From the NCBI GenBank assembly GCA_963920525.1, contig OY986437.1:195133511-195197510 (forward strand): a DNA stretch of 64,000 nt. Reading direction: 5' to 3'. This DNA is from Dichetophora obliterata (Eukaryota; Arthropoda; Insecta; Diptera; Sciomyzidae). The notes beneath the pieces were generated by a model. That model searched no databases, was not told where the DNA came from, and was given only the letters and a program-made list of their open reading frames with translations. Both the position numbers and the translations under genes were made by a program. Below, in pieces: positions 1 to 10,547 of the stretch. Positions within the stretch are counted from its first letter, which is position 1, and every line of letters begins with the position of its first letter.

Positions 1-1
1 T

Positions 2-154
2 TCTTGCGACGGCAGCAACGAGAGCATCGCATGCGCCGGCATGGCATGCAAAGTTTTGTGCAGCAGCTACAACAAGTGCGCTTTGAGGCGTTGCCGTCTT
101 CGTTGTCGTCGTCTTTGTGCTTTTTCTCAAGATATTCCCGGCTGCCCGTTCTAA
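2..154 (+). other. cysteine-rich open frame at the window edge, unidentified
   Basis: A reading frame enters from the left edge and ends at TAA (152-154), giving about 50 residues with nine cysteines and an Arg/Cys-rich stretch. The segment is clearly more G+C-rich than the DNA that follows, which fits the end of an exon or of a GC-rich repeat. A different frame on the same strand stays open longer (4-231), so codon structure alone does not decide. No family is recognised and no start is visible. Confidence 0.2.
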
Positions 155-1490
155 AAAGAAGCAAAAAAGTTGGAAATCTGCATGATTTTTGGCAAAGACA
201 ATATCTTATTTTCATACAAGATAGAAAGTAAATTACATCTCAATACCGATACTGAATATAGATGATCCAATTTCGCTTATAATTACACATTGGCGATTAC
301 ATTTTTGCAATTTACATGCTTCCTAAAGCAAAATTGCCCTTTGGACGTATTCACTGGCTGGTCTGCATTAAGAGCTATGGGTGCTAAAAAATCTAGTAGA
401 AGACAATGACTTTGGCATACAAAGTTGCATCTTCAAAAAATAGTACAGGTGCCTGAACCACTCAAAACAATCACAGAATCGGTTCTCGTTTTTTAGATAT
501 GACGCCTTACAGTTTGAGATGGTATTTTTTAGACCCCGTATCTCTTAACCTGTACAATCAAATTATAAGTTCGAATGGCAATTTTGTATTGGGAAAAATG
601 TACATAGGTAGATTGCAAAAAAAAACAAAACTCCGTAACTATAAAGATTCTCTTACTAGAATTGCAACCTTGACGTTGGTGTGGGGGCTAATGTTGCAAA
701 GAAACAGTGGGCTACGATGGTGGGATCGCAAGCTTCTGTTCGGGTCACCCATGCCATACAGGCCATTGTGAAGCAATGCACAAAGAGCTTTTCACCCTCC
801 ACTATATCCCCTCTCACCCCATACTTCTCCTATTCATCCTATCTATCCCTTATTCTACCCCCTCGCAGCCCCTCCTATGGGCCGAATCAAGGTGTCATGT
901 GACCTATGCTGAGGATTTACTAGGCTGGAGGCCCATTAAATACAGTCCAGTCCTAACCGGGCGTATCAGATACCTGGCGTATCGGATACCTGGCGACCTC
1001 CAGTACAATTAAGCCCTACCTGCACACTGCTCTGTGGGGTGGACTTTCCATTGTACCACACTCGTGGGAACGTATTAAAAACGAACAAAAACCAAGTGAG
1101 TCCAGAACTCCTAAAAAACAGGAATAGAGGTCTTCTCCCGTTTCCGCTAGATTGGTAGCCAAAGCCAAAGCCAAAGCCAAAGCCAAAGCGGAAAGCTTCG
1201 GCGTTAACAAGGTGGTGATTTTTGATCTGCCAACCAAGCAAACCAGCACACCAAGGGCTAAGGAACTGGTCGCGAAGGCAGCTTCTGGAGTGTAACATGC
1301 AATAACAATAGAGTTCAGCTACTACAGCTTTTTCACACTTTCTCCGCAATAGATCATTTTAAGAACCAACCCAATATCATTGAAATAACTCAAAGATATC
1401 GATAATAGTTGTCCAATAAAAAACCAAAAGGGAGACAAATTTACCCACCATAATATGGGTTGGGCTCTGGTACAACACAAGACATAACAA
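155..1490. other. no gene recognised; short tandem duplication inside
   Basis: Several short open frames overlap in both strands, but none has a recognisable motif or a coherent composition. A 16-bp unit starting GCGTATC occurs twice in tandem at 961-976 and 977-992, differing at one base. A hexanucleotide microsatellite follows at 1157-1189. Nothing else is seen. Confidence 0.5.
1157..1189. repeat. (AGCCAA)n microsatellite
   Basis: More than five perfect tandem copies of the hexamer AGCCAA. On the - strand it forces a run of Phe-Gly or Leu-Ala dipeptides in otherwise meaningless reading frames, which explains the long open frames over this position. Confidence 0.9.
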
Positions 1491-1554
1491 CTAACCATGC
1501 GTTTACATAGATCTAATCATACATAAGTTTTCAATCTACTTTTGAGTTGACCTT

Positions 1555-2472
1555 TCATGACAAGTTAACATCAAACACGCTACAGTTATTAACAAAGGTA
1601 CTCATGCGATTTAATGGAGCAGTTAACATATAATTTGTTCTACTAAACGGTAAATAAATCAAGTTGTTACAATTTATAAGAGAAAGAAGTTCTGGAGAAT
1701 CGAATACACCAGTTATAAGTTGGTGTAAGTATACGATATCAGCAGATTTCCTTCTTTCACTTAAAGATTGCATCTTTAAGAATTTTAAACGATCCTCATA
1801 TGGAGGAAGATTAAATGTGTCTGTTCCACTCAAGCCTCTCAGAGCAAACCGAACAAAACGTTTTTGAATTCTTTCCATACTATCAACATGCACATTGTAA
1901 TGTGGGGACCATACTTGACTTGCGTACTCCAAGTGAGGACGCATGATTGAATAATACAGAGTTGTAGTTCTTATTAAGCTATCAAACTCTTTGGCCCACC
2001 GTTTTATAAAACCAAGCATAGAAGACGCTTTTTTACAAATTCTATCAATATGCATGTTAAACGACAATTTAGAATCCATGCATATACCAAGGTCTTTGAC
2101 GGTAATTACACGACATAAAGTAGTATCTTTAATTTTGTAATCAAAAATAAAATTATTCCTTTTACGTGAAAAGGTCATAGTTTGGCATTTATCTGGATTT
2201 AAAAACATGTTATTTTTAGAATACCAAAGCTCACAGGAGTTCAAGTCTCACTGGAGCAGGTCTGAATTCTCATTAGAATCAATTGTGCTATATATTTTCA
2301 TATCATCTGCATAAATAAGCAAATGAGAGTGTTTGATGACGTGGGTAACATCATTAATTGCCAAAATAAACAGAAGTGGACCCAGGTGGCTTCCTTGAGG
2401 AACACCCGATTCTGCAACAAACTCAGAAGACAACACGCCTCGGAACCGTATTTGATAAGATCGCTCCATCAA
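1555..2472 (-). pseudogene. LINE reverse transcriptase, palm to C-terminus
   Basis: The right part (2248-2472) carries the RT motifs GVPQGSHLGPLLF and IYADDMKIY; the two aspartates of YADD are the catalytic metal ligands. The left part (1555-2244, 229 residues) continues in another frame with the thumb region (LNPDKCQ, VKDLGI.MDSKLSF) and the conserved segment LRPHLEYA..VW typical of insect LINEs. A stop and a frame change separate the two at about 2245. The protein would nick target DNA and copy the element's RNA into DNA at the insertion site. The endonuclease remnant lies upstream on the same strand. Confidence 0.85.
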
Positions 2473-2569
2473 ATACGATTTGATCTAGTTTACAAAATAT
2501 TGTGGAAATCCCATTAATTTAAGTTTAAATAAAATTAGATTATGTGGTAATTTATCAAAAGCTTTGCTA

Positions 2570-3204
2570 TCAAAAGTCAGTGTAAATACAATCGACCTGG
2601 CTACCAGAATCAATAGATTTTAAGCAGAATGTAGTGAAATCAAGGAGATTAGACACAGTGGATCTGCCAGTAACAAAATAGTCATGCTGACGAGTTGTCG
2701 TGACTTGCCCACAGTGAATTTTCACTCGATCGTACACTATTCGCTCAAAAAGTTTAGGAATCGAAGACAATTTAGCGATAGCCCTATAATTAGTGACGTC
2801 ATTCCTACAACCTTTTTTGTAAATAGGACTGATAGGTAAAAAGGATAATAGGTAAAAGATATATGCCCCAAAGAAACTCTGGATGCGTAATCAAAATACG
2901 CTAAATCTGGATTAAAAGAATCTGAACAAAATGATTCTTTAAAAAGATTGGCAAATAAGCCACAAATAATGGTGGAATCGTCTGTAAATCTATCCTGAAG
3001 TTTGAAAGAAGAAGGAAATCCATTAGTCTTCTTCTTAACATTAATAAATCCCCAAAATTTTCTTGGATCAGACAAAATACTCAGCTTCATATTATCCAAA
3101 TACTCATTATATAATGCAGCTGAGCAATTGTCAAATTCCAGAAACAAACGTTTGTATGTTTCTAAGTCAAATTTGAGACTATATGGTACAGACTGAGAAA
3201 ACAT
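2570..3204 (-). pseudogene. LINE linker and N-terminal RT segment
   Basis: Two frames join here. The right one (2737-3204, 155 residues) resembles the LINE linker between endonuclease and RT, with the segment SDPRKFWGFIN that precedes the RT fingers in this group. The left one (2570-2770, 66 residues) begins with SIPKLFERIVYDRV and QHDYFVTGRSTVSNLLDF, the first RT motifs. A frameshift joins them around 2740-2770. An intervening piece (2473-2569) is too decayed to give a continuous frame. Confidence 0.8.
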
Positions 3205-3720
3205 GGCAAAGAGCTCCGTATAGAAAAAAATTTATTGAACTATTAAGATTATTATTATTTATGTATTCTGTAATTATATTTAATTTACTATACAGTAAAT
3301 GATTCAACCCCAAAAAGTCAGCTTTTTTGAAATTGAATTCATAAACTGTGTCAACAGAGCTTGAATTTACCATATTCTCCCTATCGGATTTATACCAAAT
3401 ACTCAAAGGTGGATGGTAATTATAATAGTTGTCAAAGCATGAAGTGCCTTCTGAACAATGACATTGTTACTGTCTGTAGTTAATACTAGGTCAAGCAGCC
3501 TTTCCAGACTATTATAAATACAACTAACTTGTTGTAAGTCAGAACATATATTGTCAACAAATATATGTTCTTGGCGTGTCTTCGAATTAGATGCACAAAA
3601 ATGTGTTTCATCGTCAGAAGAATGCCATTTTAAGTCAGGCAAATTAAAATCGCCCAACAATTAAATGTCGTTATTAACGTCAAGTAACTTTAATATAAAT
3701 TCTATGCAATCCGCAAGGCT
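3179..3720 (-). pseudogene. LINE endonuclease, C-terminal half
   Basis: The frame at 3403-3660 starts with LGDFNLPDLKW, the GDFN motif of AP-like LINE endonucleases, and just upstream CIEFILKLLDV matches the preceding helix; an in-frame stop lies between them. The frame at 3179-3406 links to the RT part. The N-terminal half of the domain (catalytic Glu and first motifs) is missing, consistent with 5' truncation during retrotransposition. Confidence 0.8.
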
Positions 3721-3915
3721 TGCATAGATCTCTACACTGCTGTTGATCGACTTCTAGGCAGGACAAAGTGGCAGAGGCCGACAGAGGAGCCAGGTCGAAA
3801 AGTGAAGTGGACAAGAGACAAGGCAGGGTTCTGGGTGTCATAGACAAACGGAGGGTAGACGGAGAACTCCCCCGATACAAATGAAGATGGGTGGAAGCCG
3901 TATTGGTCTGCACCA
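3721..3915. other. unassigned segment between two LINEs
   Basis: Relatively G+C-rich for this window and open in two overlapping - strand frames (3680-3997 and 3732-3968) and one + strand frame. None shows a motif I recognise. It may be a diverged 5' part of either neighbouring LINE, but this is a guess from position only. Confidence 0.3.
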
Positions 3916-3921
3916 TTTTCT

Positions 3922-4107
3922 GACAGGTTCTGAATGGGAACTCTGGTCCTCGAGTCAGGCAAGGACACATACTGCTTGGCTGCAGCCTACTTCCCACATG
4001 AAGTAGTCATCATATCGGCCGACGCAAATGCACACAACTCCATGTGGGCCAGCACGGACATCAGCGAAAGGGGTGAGTTACTTTTTGATTATTTAGTAAG
4101 TATCAAA
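3922..4107 (+). pseudogene. LOA-like LINE endonuclease, middle part
   Basis: The frame contains LAAAYFPHE, then ISADANAHNSMWAS and ERGELLFDYL. The D-N-A-H motif and the following W-x-S are hallmarks of the AP-like endonuclease of I-group LINEs, which nicks the target DNA before priming. The frame is cut at 4107/4108 between A and T by the left edge of a Helitron. Sequence continuing the domain resumes at 6405. Confidence 0.85.
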
Positions 4108-4547
4108 TCTATATATATAAAAGAAAGTGTCCGAATGCGATGTAATCCCATAACTCGAGATCGGCCGAACCGATTTTGATGATTTATACTTTGTTGGAAA
4201 GGTATTTTTTCAGTTCGGGTTTTAAAAAAAAAAAGAAAAAAAAATCGAAAAAAGTGTAAAAAAATCAAAATTAAGTGTACGTTTGGTTGAAATCGCATCA
4301 CTTCAGAACGGCTGGACCGATTTGGATAATTTTTTTTTTAAATATTCGTTTAAGTCCAAGTTAGGTTTTTAAGGAAAGAAAAATTGACCACGCCCACTTT
4401 TGCGCCCACTTTTTTCGATTTATCTAAAATCGGAAAACGGCTGGACCGATTTGGATAATTTTTTTTCAAATGTTCGTAGTAATCCAATTTAAGTGTTTAC
4501 TGAAAGAAAAATTGACCACGCCCACTTTTTCGCCCACTGTTTTGATA

Positions 4548-6393
4548 TCTATATATATAAAATTAAGTGGTAAAACTTCCTGTTCACATACTCCTCCTAG
4601 ACGGCTTGCCCGATTTCAATGAAATTTTCAGGGGTGATTGGGGTCTGTGTGGAGAGTGCACATTAGAAATTGCATGTGTGTATCTTTGCACGTTTTGTGC
4701 CACACCCCCTTTTGTCGCCCAGAAATCAATAAAAATGCTGTATTTAAGACGGTTTTGGTCGTATTAAATTAAAATTTGGTAAATAAGATCGTATGATAAC
4801 TATAATTAACTTTGAAAAAAATGGGCGTGGTCACACTTCATCTACGCCTACTTTTAAGAAAATATCAAAATACTTCGAAACCATTGGTCCGATTGAGCTC
4901 AAATTTTGTAAGTACGCTTTGCTTTGAGTACGAGATGGTTTAAGGGGCAATTCCACACCCCCTTTTACCTCCCACATATAAATAAAAAATTGTTGTTATC
5001 GAATAGCTTTAGAGTTATGGGTCGCACAGCTTAGAAATTCGGTATTCGACTACAATTTAGACGTACCGTTTCTCTGATGAAATTTTATGGGAGTGGACAA
5101 GGGGGAGGGGCACCTCCCATACAACCCAAATTTGTGATATCGAATAGCTTTGAAGTTATAGGAATTCATCTTTGGAATTCAGTTTTTGACCTCAATTTAC
5201 ACATGCAGTTTCAATAGTTTTATTTTATGGGCGTTGGAAAGGGAGGCGTGACATCTCCCTTACAACCCAAATTTGCGATATCGTATTGCTTTGAATTTAT
5301 AGGTTGACAGCGTAAGAATTCGGTATTCGACCTAAATTTATACATGCATTTTCAATACTTACATTTTGTCGTCGTAGGGCAAAGGGGAGTGGCACTTCCC
5401 ATACAACCCAACTTTGTGCTATCAAATAGTTTTAGAGTTATAAGTCGTACAACGCCGAAATTCAGTATTCGACCTCAATATACACATGCAGTTTCATTGA
5501 TTCAATGTATGTTCATTGGTAAGAGGGGCGTGGCACCTCCCATTTAACGTAAATTTGCAATATTGAATATCAGCGTCAGAATTCAGTATTCGGCCCCAAT
5601 TTATACATGCAGTTTCATTAATTACATTTTATGGGCGTACGACAAGGGGGCGTGAAACCTCCTATTTAACCCAAATTAGAGATATCAAATAGCATTGGGG
5701 TTATAGGTCTCACAGCTTTGGAATTCAGTATTGGACCTCAATGTACACATGCAGTTTCATTGATTACATTTTATGAGCGTTGATCAAGGGGGAGTGGCAC
5801 CTCCCATACAACGAAAATTTGTGATATCGAATAGCTTTGGAGTTCAAGGTCGCACAGCGTCGGAACTCAGTATTCGACCAAAATTTACGCTTGCAGATTT
5901 ACTGATAAAATTTTTTAGAGTTTGTCCGGGGGGGCGTGACACCTCTAATTTAACCCAAATTTGCGATATCGAATAGATTTGGAGTTATAGGTAACTCAGC
6001 CTCAAAATTCAGTATTCGACCTCAATGTACTCATGCAGTTTCATTGCTAAAATTTTATGGGCGTAGGGAAAAGGAGAGTGGCACCTCCCATACAATCAAT
6101 ATTTGTGCTATCGAATAGTTTATATATCGTTATATGTCGCACAGTTTTGGAATTCGGTATTCGACCTCCATGTAGACATCCAGTTTATTTGATTACATTC
6201 TATTAGCGGTGATGAAGAGGGAGTGGCACTTCCTATACAACCCAAATTTGTTATATCGAATAGCTTTGTGGATATAGGTCGCACAGTCTCAGAATTCAGT
6301 ATTTGACCTCAATTTAGACATGCTGTTTAACTGATAACATTTTATGGGCGTTTGAATAGGGAGAGTGGCAGCAACGCGCCGGGTTTCAGCTAG
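4548..6393 (+). mobile_element. non-autonomous Helitron with internal minisatellite
   Basis: The 5' end is TC followed by an AT repeat and the 3' end is CTAG followed by T, with a GC-rich stretch (CAACGCGCCGGG) just inside the 3' end, as expected for rolling-circle Helitrons. The interior from about 5030 is about ten diverged tandem units of 137-145 bp. A second copy with the same unit order lies in reverse orientation at 26163-27680. Confidence 0.75.
5030..6370 (+). repeat. tandem array of ~140-bp units inside Helitron
   Basis: About ten units, each with the same landmarks in order: a GGGCGT-G core, GGCACCTCCCATACAACCC, AAATTTG.GATATCGAATAG, a G+C-poor TTATAGGTCGCACAG, then GAATTCAGTATTCGACC. 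Cores fall near 5087, 5224, 5367, 5510, 5635, 5775, 5925, 6060, 6205 and 6350. Units differ by many substitutions, so the array is old. Confidence 0.85.
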
Positions 6394-6404
6394 TTATATA
6401 TAGA

Positions 6405-6985
6405 TATGCATTAGGGGTGAAGAACACACCTTTATTATCAAAAATTGAAGTGAAGTTCTTGACATAACCTTAGTCTCAAACTTCATGTTCATCTTCGGCA
6501 GTTGAAGGGTGTCAAAGGAACACTCCTACTCCAACGACCTCTACATTGAGTATAATTTACGCAATATTAATATATAATATAAATAATACTCCCGACAAAC
6601 ATTCGCAAGACGAACTGGGGATTATATTAAAGAGATTTGGCAGACAAAGCCTCTTTATATACTATGTACTCTATCGATGTACTAACCAAAGCAATGAATT
6701 GCTGTCTTTCTTTCTCATGTCCTAAAAGTATAACAAAGGGGAAGCTAAAACCAAAGTGGTGGTCCTCCGTACTGGATGGACTTAGGACCGAATGCTTAAG
6801 GATCTTTAACGCAGCTAAGTTCTCAAAAGCTGAGCTTGATTGGGCAGCCTACAAGGTGTCCCTCAAAATTTTCAAAACTAAAACCAGGAAAGGCTTCGTA
6901 TAATTTTCAATGGCTGTAAATGGCAATAAAGCAAGAGTGGTCTTTATACCTAAAGCAGGGAAGTCCTAAAGACTTCAGCCTATAA
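6405..6985 (+). pseudogene. LOA-like LINE endonuclease C-terminus, linker and RT start
   Basis: After the Helitron, the endonuclease resumes with TFIIKN, SEVLDITLVS and later LYIEYN (6440-6560, with stops). The linker frame 6637-6903 contains KPKWWSS..DGLR and AELDWAAYKVSLKIFK, matching the linker of the other LOA-like copies (23628-24085, 43127-43393). It ends in VVFIPKAGKS and a following KDF..PI, the first RT motif, which is interrupted at 6981-6985 by the target duplication of the Transib. Confidence 0.82.
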
Positions 6986-7046
6986 CACAATGGGTAAAAT
7001 GATCGTATTTTCTGGCCAAAACTATAAAGCATCACTGTATAGGAAT

Positions 7047-7410
7047 GAAAATCGGTATACGGAAGTTTTCGAGGTTGCTGATTTCGAATCTAATGTCAAA
7101 TTTTTAAAATTCAAAATGGCGGATCCAATATGGCGGCAAAAATTTTAAAAGTTCTTCTGATTTGCCCAAAAATTGGTATACTGGTGGGTTCAAGTCTGCT
7201 GATTACGAATCTGAAGTTAAATTTTTTAAATTCAAAATGTCGGACCCAATATGGCGGCAACATTTTAAAAAGGTCTTCTGATTTGCCTGAAAATCGGTAT
7301 ACTGGAGTTTTCAAGGCTGCTTAATTTGAATCTGACGTTAAATTTTTTAAATTCAAAATGCCGAATACAATATGGTAGCAAATATTTTAAAATATCGTCG
7401 GATAAACATG
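7047..7410. repeat. three 121-bp tandem repeats near one Transib end
   Basis: Units begin at AATCGGTATAC-like sequence at 7051, 7172 and 7293 and share GCTGATT.CGAATCTGA and AAATTCAAAATG.CGGA..CAATATGGCGGCA. More diverged partial units follow near 7427 and 7515. The open frames over this interval on both strands come from the repeats. They lie between the transposase 3' end and the left terminus. Confidence 0.85.
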
Positions 7411-7828
7411 TACTTGATGTACTTGAAAATCAGCATTTAAAGACTTTTACAGACACAAATTAAAAATTTTATGCTTACATTTTAAAATTTAAAATGGCGG
7501 ATAAGATTTACATGAAAATCGGTATTCCGCAAACTTCACAATGCCACCTTTTTGTAGCAAAAACCTAAAATAAACATTAAAAGTAAATTTTCATTGCAAT
7601 TTGGCGCATTATATAGCAAAAATCAAAATATTATGAGATTTTACCACGCCCCATTTCTATAAGTATAAACTTATACAAGAATTTATTGATTTTAAAAATG
7701 AATGTTTATTAATATTAACTCTTTTTTAAAAAGATGTTAAAGATAAGTCAAATTAAATCAATCAATTCAATTACAAAAACAAACAAAAAATCAATATTAC
7801 AAAAAATTATAAATAGTATTGAAAATAT

Positions 7829-10047
7829 TCATTCGTTACTGTCTAGATGCAAGCTGTCAAGCATGATAGAATATATGGGACTTAAGTAGTTACTATTTTC
7901 ATCTCCACTATCACTGGCATCCAAATCGGAGTCTTCATCTGTGCTAGTATCCGTATTTGAATTTTCAGTGGCTGATACAGATATGCCTTCCTCAGCTCCA
8001 CAGTGTAATAAGCACACCACTTCAGCTGGAAGCCCTAAACGCGGTCTTTGCTGTATGCGTTTGTTAAGGCCAATGGTAGATATTAAGGGATCTGAGGTAT
8101 CTAAAGCTCTAGTAAAAACATCTGTTAAATTGTCCATACGACTTGTTTTTCTAGCGTGATTAAGCCTATCCGCTTTATACAATTTATGCCTCGATTCTGC
8201 AGCATTTTCTCCAAAAACTCCCACTGGAAGCACAGTATTTTCCATTATTTGCTTCGAATGAATCAACACTTTGTGGACAGTGGCAGTCATTGGTAGCTAC
8301 GGATATTTTTTTTAAATTATATCAGCAGTATAGTAACAATATTGTTCAAATTTTTCTAAATTTAGAGGAAGTTGACAAGATAAACACATCAGGATGACTT
8401 TAAAATGAAATATTAAGTCATCGTCAACACCACAAATTTCGGAAAAAACAATGTGCTGCTCAAAAGCACGACGAGCTGTATTTCCGTCATTGCTGCTTCC
8501 ATAACCTCCTGTTTTAGGCTTATCGACACGCAATCCAAGACGTTCCCAAAACATATTTTGCAATTTTTGCTTCCTTTCCAGCAAGAGTTTTTTATCACTG
8601 TCGCTTCTTATCTGCCATTTTTGTACATCTTGTTTATATCCTGCGTGTAAAATAAATTCAAAAAATCTAATCCAACAATGCAGTGGACTGATTCCATATT
8701 TTAAGCTTTCTTCCTTTGCATAAAATGTCTCAGACTTAAAATCAGCAATGCTCATGAAATCTCGTGGCGTAGCTCCGCAAATGGGACATTTTTGGGTAGA
8801 CTTTGTATCCGTAAGGACGTTTAAGACCTTTCCATCAATTAATGTTAAAAATAGCTTACATTTAACCTCAATAGCTTTATCCTCAATTACTTTTACAACA
8901 AATGATTCCAGTTCTTCAATATTTTTTTTAATTAAACATTCTTCTTTCAAAATAGTTTCTTTTGTTTCTTTAACATATTCAAGTTTCAAAGGTCTGCAAA
9001 ATCTTACTGATTGTGGTGTACGATTGTTCCAAATAATTTTTCCCGATGAACATATTAAGCGCAAAGGAATAACAGTTGTTGCAAAAAGGGATGAGTCAGA
9101 ATCGTTTGAGTTGCCTGGTTCTGAATAATTTTGTTTATAATTCGCGTGGCCAGTAGAGCTATCAAAACCATAGCTCAGGATTAACTCTGCGCCCATTTTA
9201 TCTTCTTTATTTTGCTTCAATAGATGTTCTACAACCTCTTTCTGCAATTCAATAATACGTTCAACAGTATGTTTCAGCAAATTTTTCAGAGGTACTTTTG
9301 CACACTTATCAGAAACAATCATCCCTTCTGGTCTACATTTTTGTTTTGAAATCGAAACTTCTCTATAAGAAGGATATATATCGCAGTTTCTCAACTTATT
9401 TTCCATTTTTGTATTTAAGTACTGCTGTTTTGAAAATCCATTTTCTAGTAAATATGCTAAAGCTTCATTAATAGAAAACGGTATCGGCTTTTTTTCCTTA
9501 CTAAATAGAGTTTTTTTATGGCAGAGGCTCGGTTGGGGCTCTTGATGCAATGTTTAAGGACGGTTGCTAAGTCAGTATTACCGCGCTTGCGTGCCGAAGT
9601 GCTGGCTGCCAAAACCATTAAATCGCTTTCGTTTTCAGTGGTCTTACACATTTCGAAAGCTGCTCTTCTTTTAGCACGATCTGATTTTTCATTGAACGGT
9701 ACACGAGGACGACCACCTTTTGATTGTAATGCCGCTTTTTTGCCTTCAAGTGTTGTTTCTCCTTTTAACCAACCATCAAATTTTGCCTTGAATGTTCTCT
9801 CATTTCTACAACACTTTGTCCACTTTCTGCTTAAATTTAATGCTATATTTTTACACATTTTAACTAAAATCCGTTCTTGACTATCCGTTATATTGATTAA
9901 TTCTTCATTTGCTTTTAAATAATTCAACAAAGAGGTTTCCTTTGCTTTGGTTGTGCACTCTGCATGCCATATTTTAAATAAAGTTGCATTTTTCAGCTGG
10001 TACTTACCTAAAAAAAAACTTTGTTCAAGAGCCGCAGAGAAACGCAT
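7829..10047 (-). pseudogene. Transib (RAG1-like) transposase, copy 1, disabled
   Basis: Three frames make one protein of about 750 residues: 9457-10047 (N-terminus), 8312-9550 (core) and 7829-8290 (C-terminus). A frameshift lies at a T run near 9510, and two in-frame stops lie at 8312-8314 and just before 8290. Core motifs in order are LSYGFDSSTG, LIDGKVLN followed by CPICG, LHCWIRFFEF, SSNDGNTARRAF, VHKVLIHSKQI and GENAAESRHK. By comparison with RAG1 these supply the catalytic Asp, Asp and Glu, the CxxC plus H..H zinc ligands and the G-N-ARR segment. The C-terminus is acidic (DEDSDLDASDSGDEN). The enzyme would cut at the CACAATG ends and join them to a 5-bp target. The start codon is uncertain because a 5' intron is possible. 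Confidence 0.88.
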
Positions 10048-10547
10048 ATGAAATAAACGGATTTTTGTTAAGAATCGATGTCTTTTACAACATTTGTTTA
10101 TCTTATGTAATAGAAATTAGTAGAAATTTTTTTATATGCCTTCAGAAACAGAATTCTAGTATTTTTACTTCTAAATTTAACTGAATTAATGGAATGAAAT
10201 TTTCTCGAACTATGTTGTAATTGACAAATATTTTTGAATGCACTTTTTTTACTCACTATTAGTACATTTTGCCATATCGATATTTTTTTCACTTGTAAAT
10301 ATTTATATGAAATATTTGATTTTAATTGTAATGAGCACGTGCTGCTTAGCAATGACAAATTCAACATTACACAGAACTAGCAAGATCAAAAGCAAACAGG
10401 CCAGCGATTAACCGTTATAAAACAAAAACAATTATTAACATATGATATTTGGTGTATGTATATTGTAAATAAAGGGAAAGTGTTGCATTTTAGTAAACAT
10501 TCAAATTAAGGTTTTGGCCAGAAAATGCGGTCATTTTACCCTTAGTG

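Larger units (their letters stand above)
1500..3720 (-). mobile_element. decayed CR1/Jockey-type non-LTR retrotransposon (LINE)
   Basis: Read on the - strand, fragments follow the usual LINE order: endonuclease (right), linker, reverse transcriptase, then thumb/C-terminal region (left). The pieces lie in several frames separated by stops, so the copy is dead. There is no RNase H domain, unlike the LOA-like LINEs elsewhere in the window, and the RT sequence (PQGS.LGPLLF, then YADD) is of the CR1/Jockey kind. The 5' end stops near 3720, with only the second half of the endonuclease left, so it is 5'-truncated. The exact 3' end in the A+T-rich DNA near 1500 and a target duplication were not identified. 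Confidence 0.85.
4108..6404 (+). mobile_element. composite Helitron-like insertion in LINE copy A
   Basis: It begins TCTATATATATAAAAG immediately after an A and is followed by a T, the usual Helitron A/T target. A second, internal Helitron start (TCTATATATATAAAATT) lies at 4548 and a 3' end GGGTTTCAGCTAG at 6390-6393. The first part (4108-4547) holds two roughly 140-bp repeats containing CGGCTGGACCGATTTGG and ACCACGCCCACTTTT; the inner element (4548-6393) holds a long tandem array. There is no coding capacity, so it is non-autonomous. A short TATATATAGA stretch after the 3' end (6394-6404) mirrors the left edge. Confidence 0.75.
6986..10547 (-). mobile_element. Transib DNA transposon, copy 1 (complete ends)
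   Basis: The ends are CACAATGGGTAAAATGATCG on the left and the reverse complement of CACTAAGGGTAAAATGACCG on the right; about 33 of the outer 37 bases match, continuing into TTTTCTGGCCAAAAC. The 5-bp direct repeat TATAA flanks it (6981-6985 and 10548-10552). CACWATG-type termini and 5-bp duplications are the signature of Transib transposons, whose termini resemble the RAG recombination signal heptamer. The transposase pseudogene is on the - strand (7829-10047). The element sits inside the RT domain of LINE copy A and the LINE reading resumes exactly after the duplication. Confidence 0.93.

Noticed and set aside
5030..6370. Regularly spaced repeats, superficially CRISPR-like
   Set aside because: Units are ~140 bp, diverged throughout with no conserved repeat/variable spacer split, and lie inside a Helitron in a eukaryotic context.
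7111..7324. Open frames on both strands beside the Transib transposase
   Set aside because: They are produced by the 121-bp tandem repeats and have no independent coding signal.
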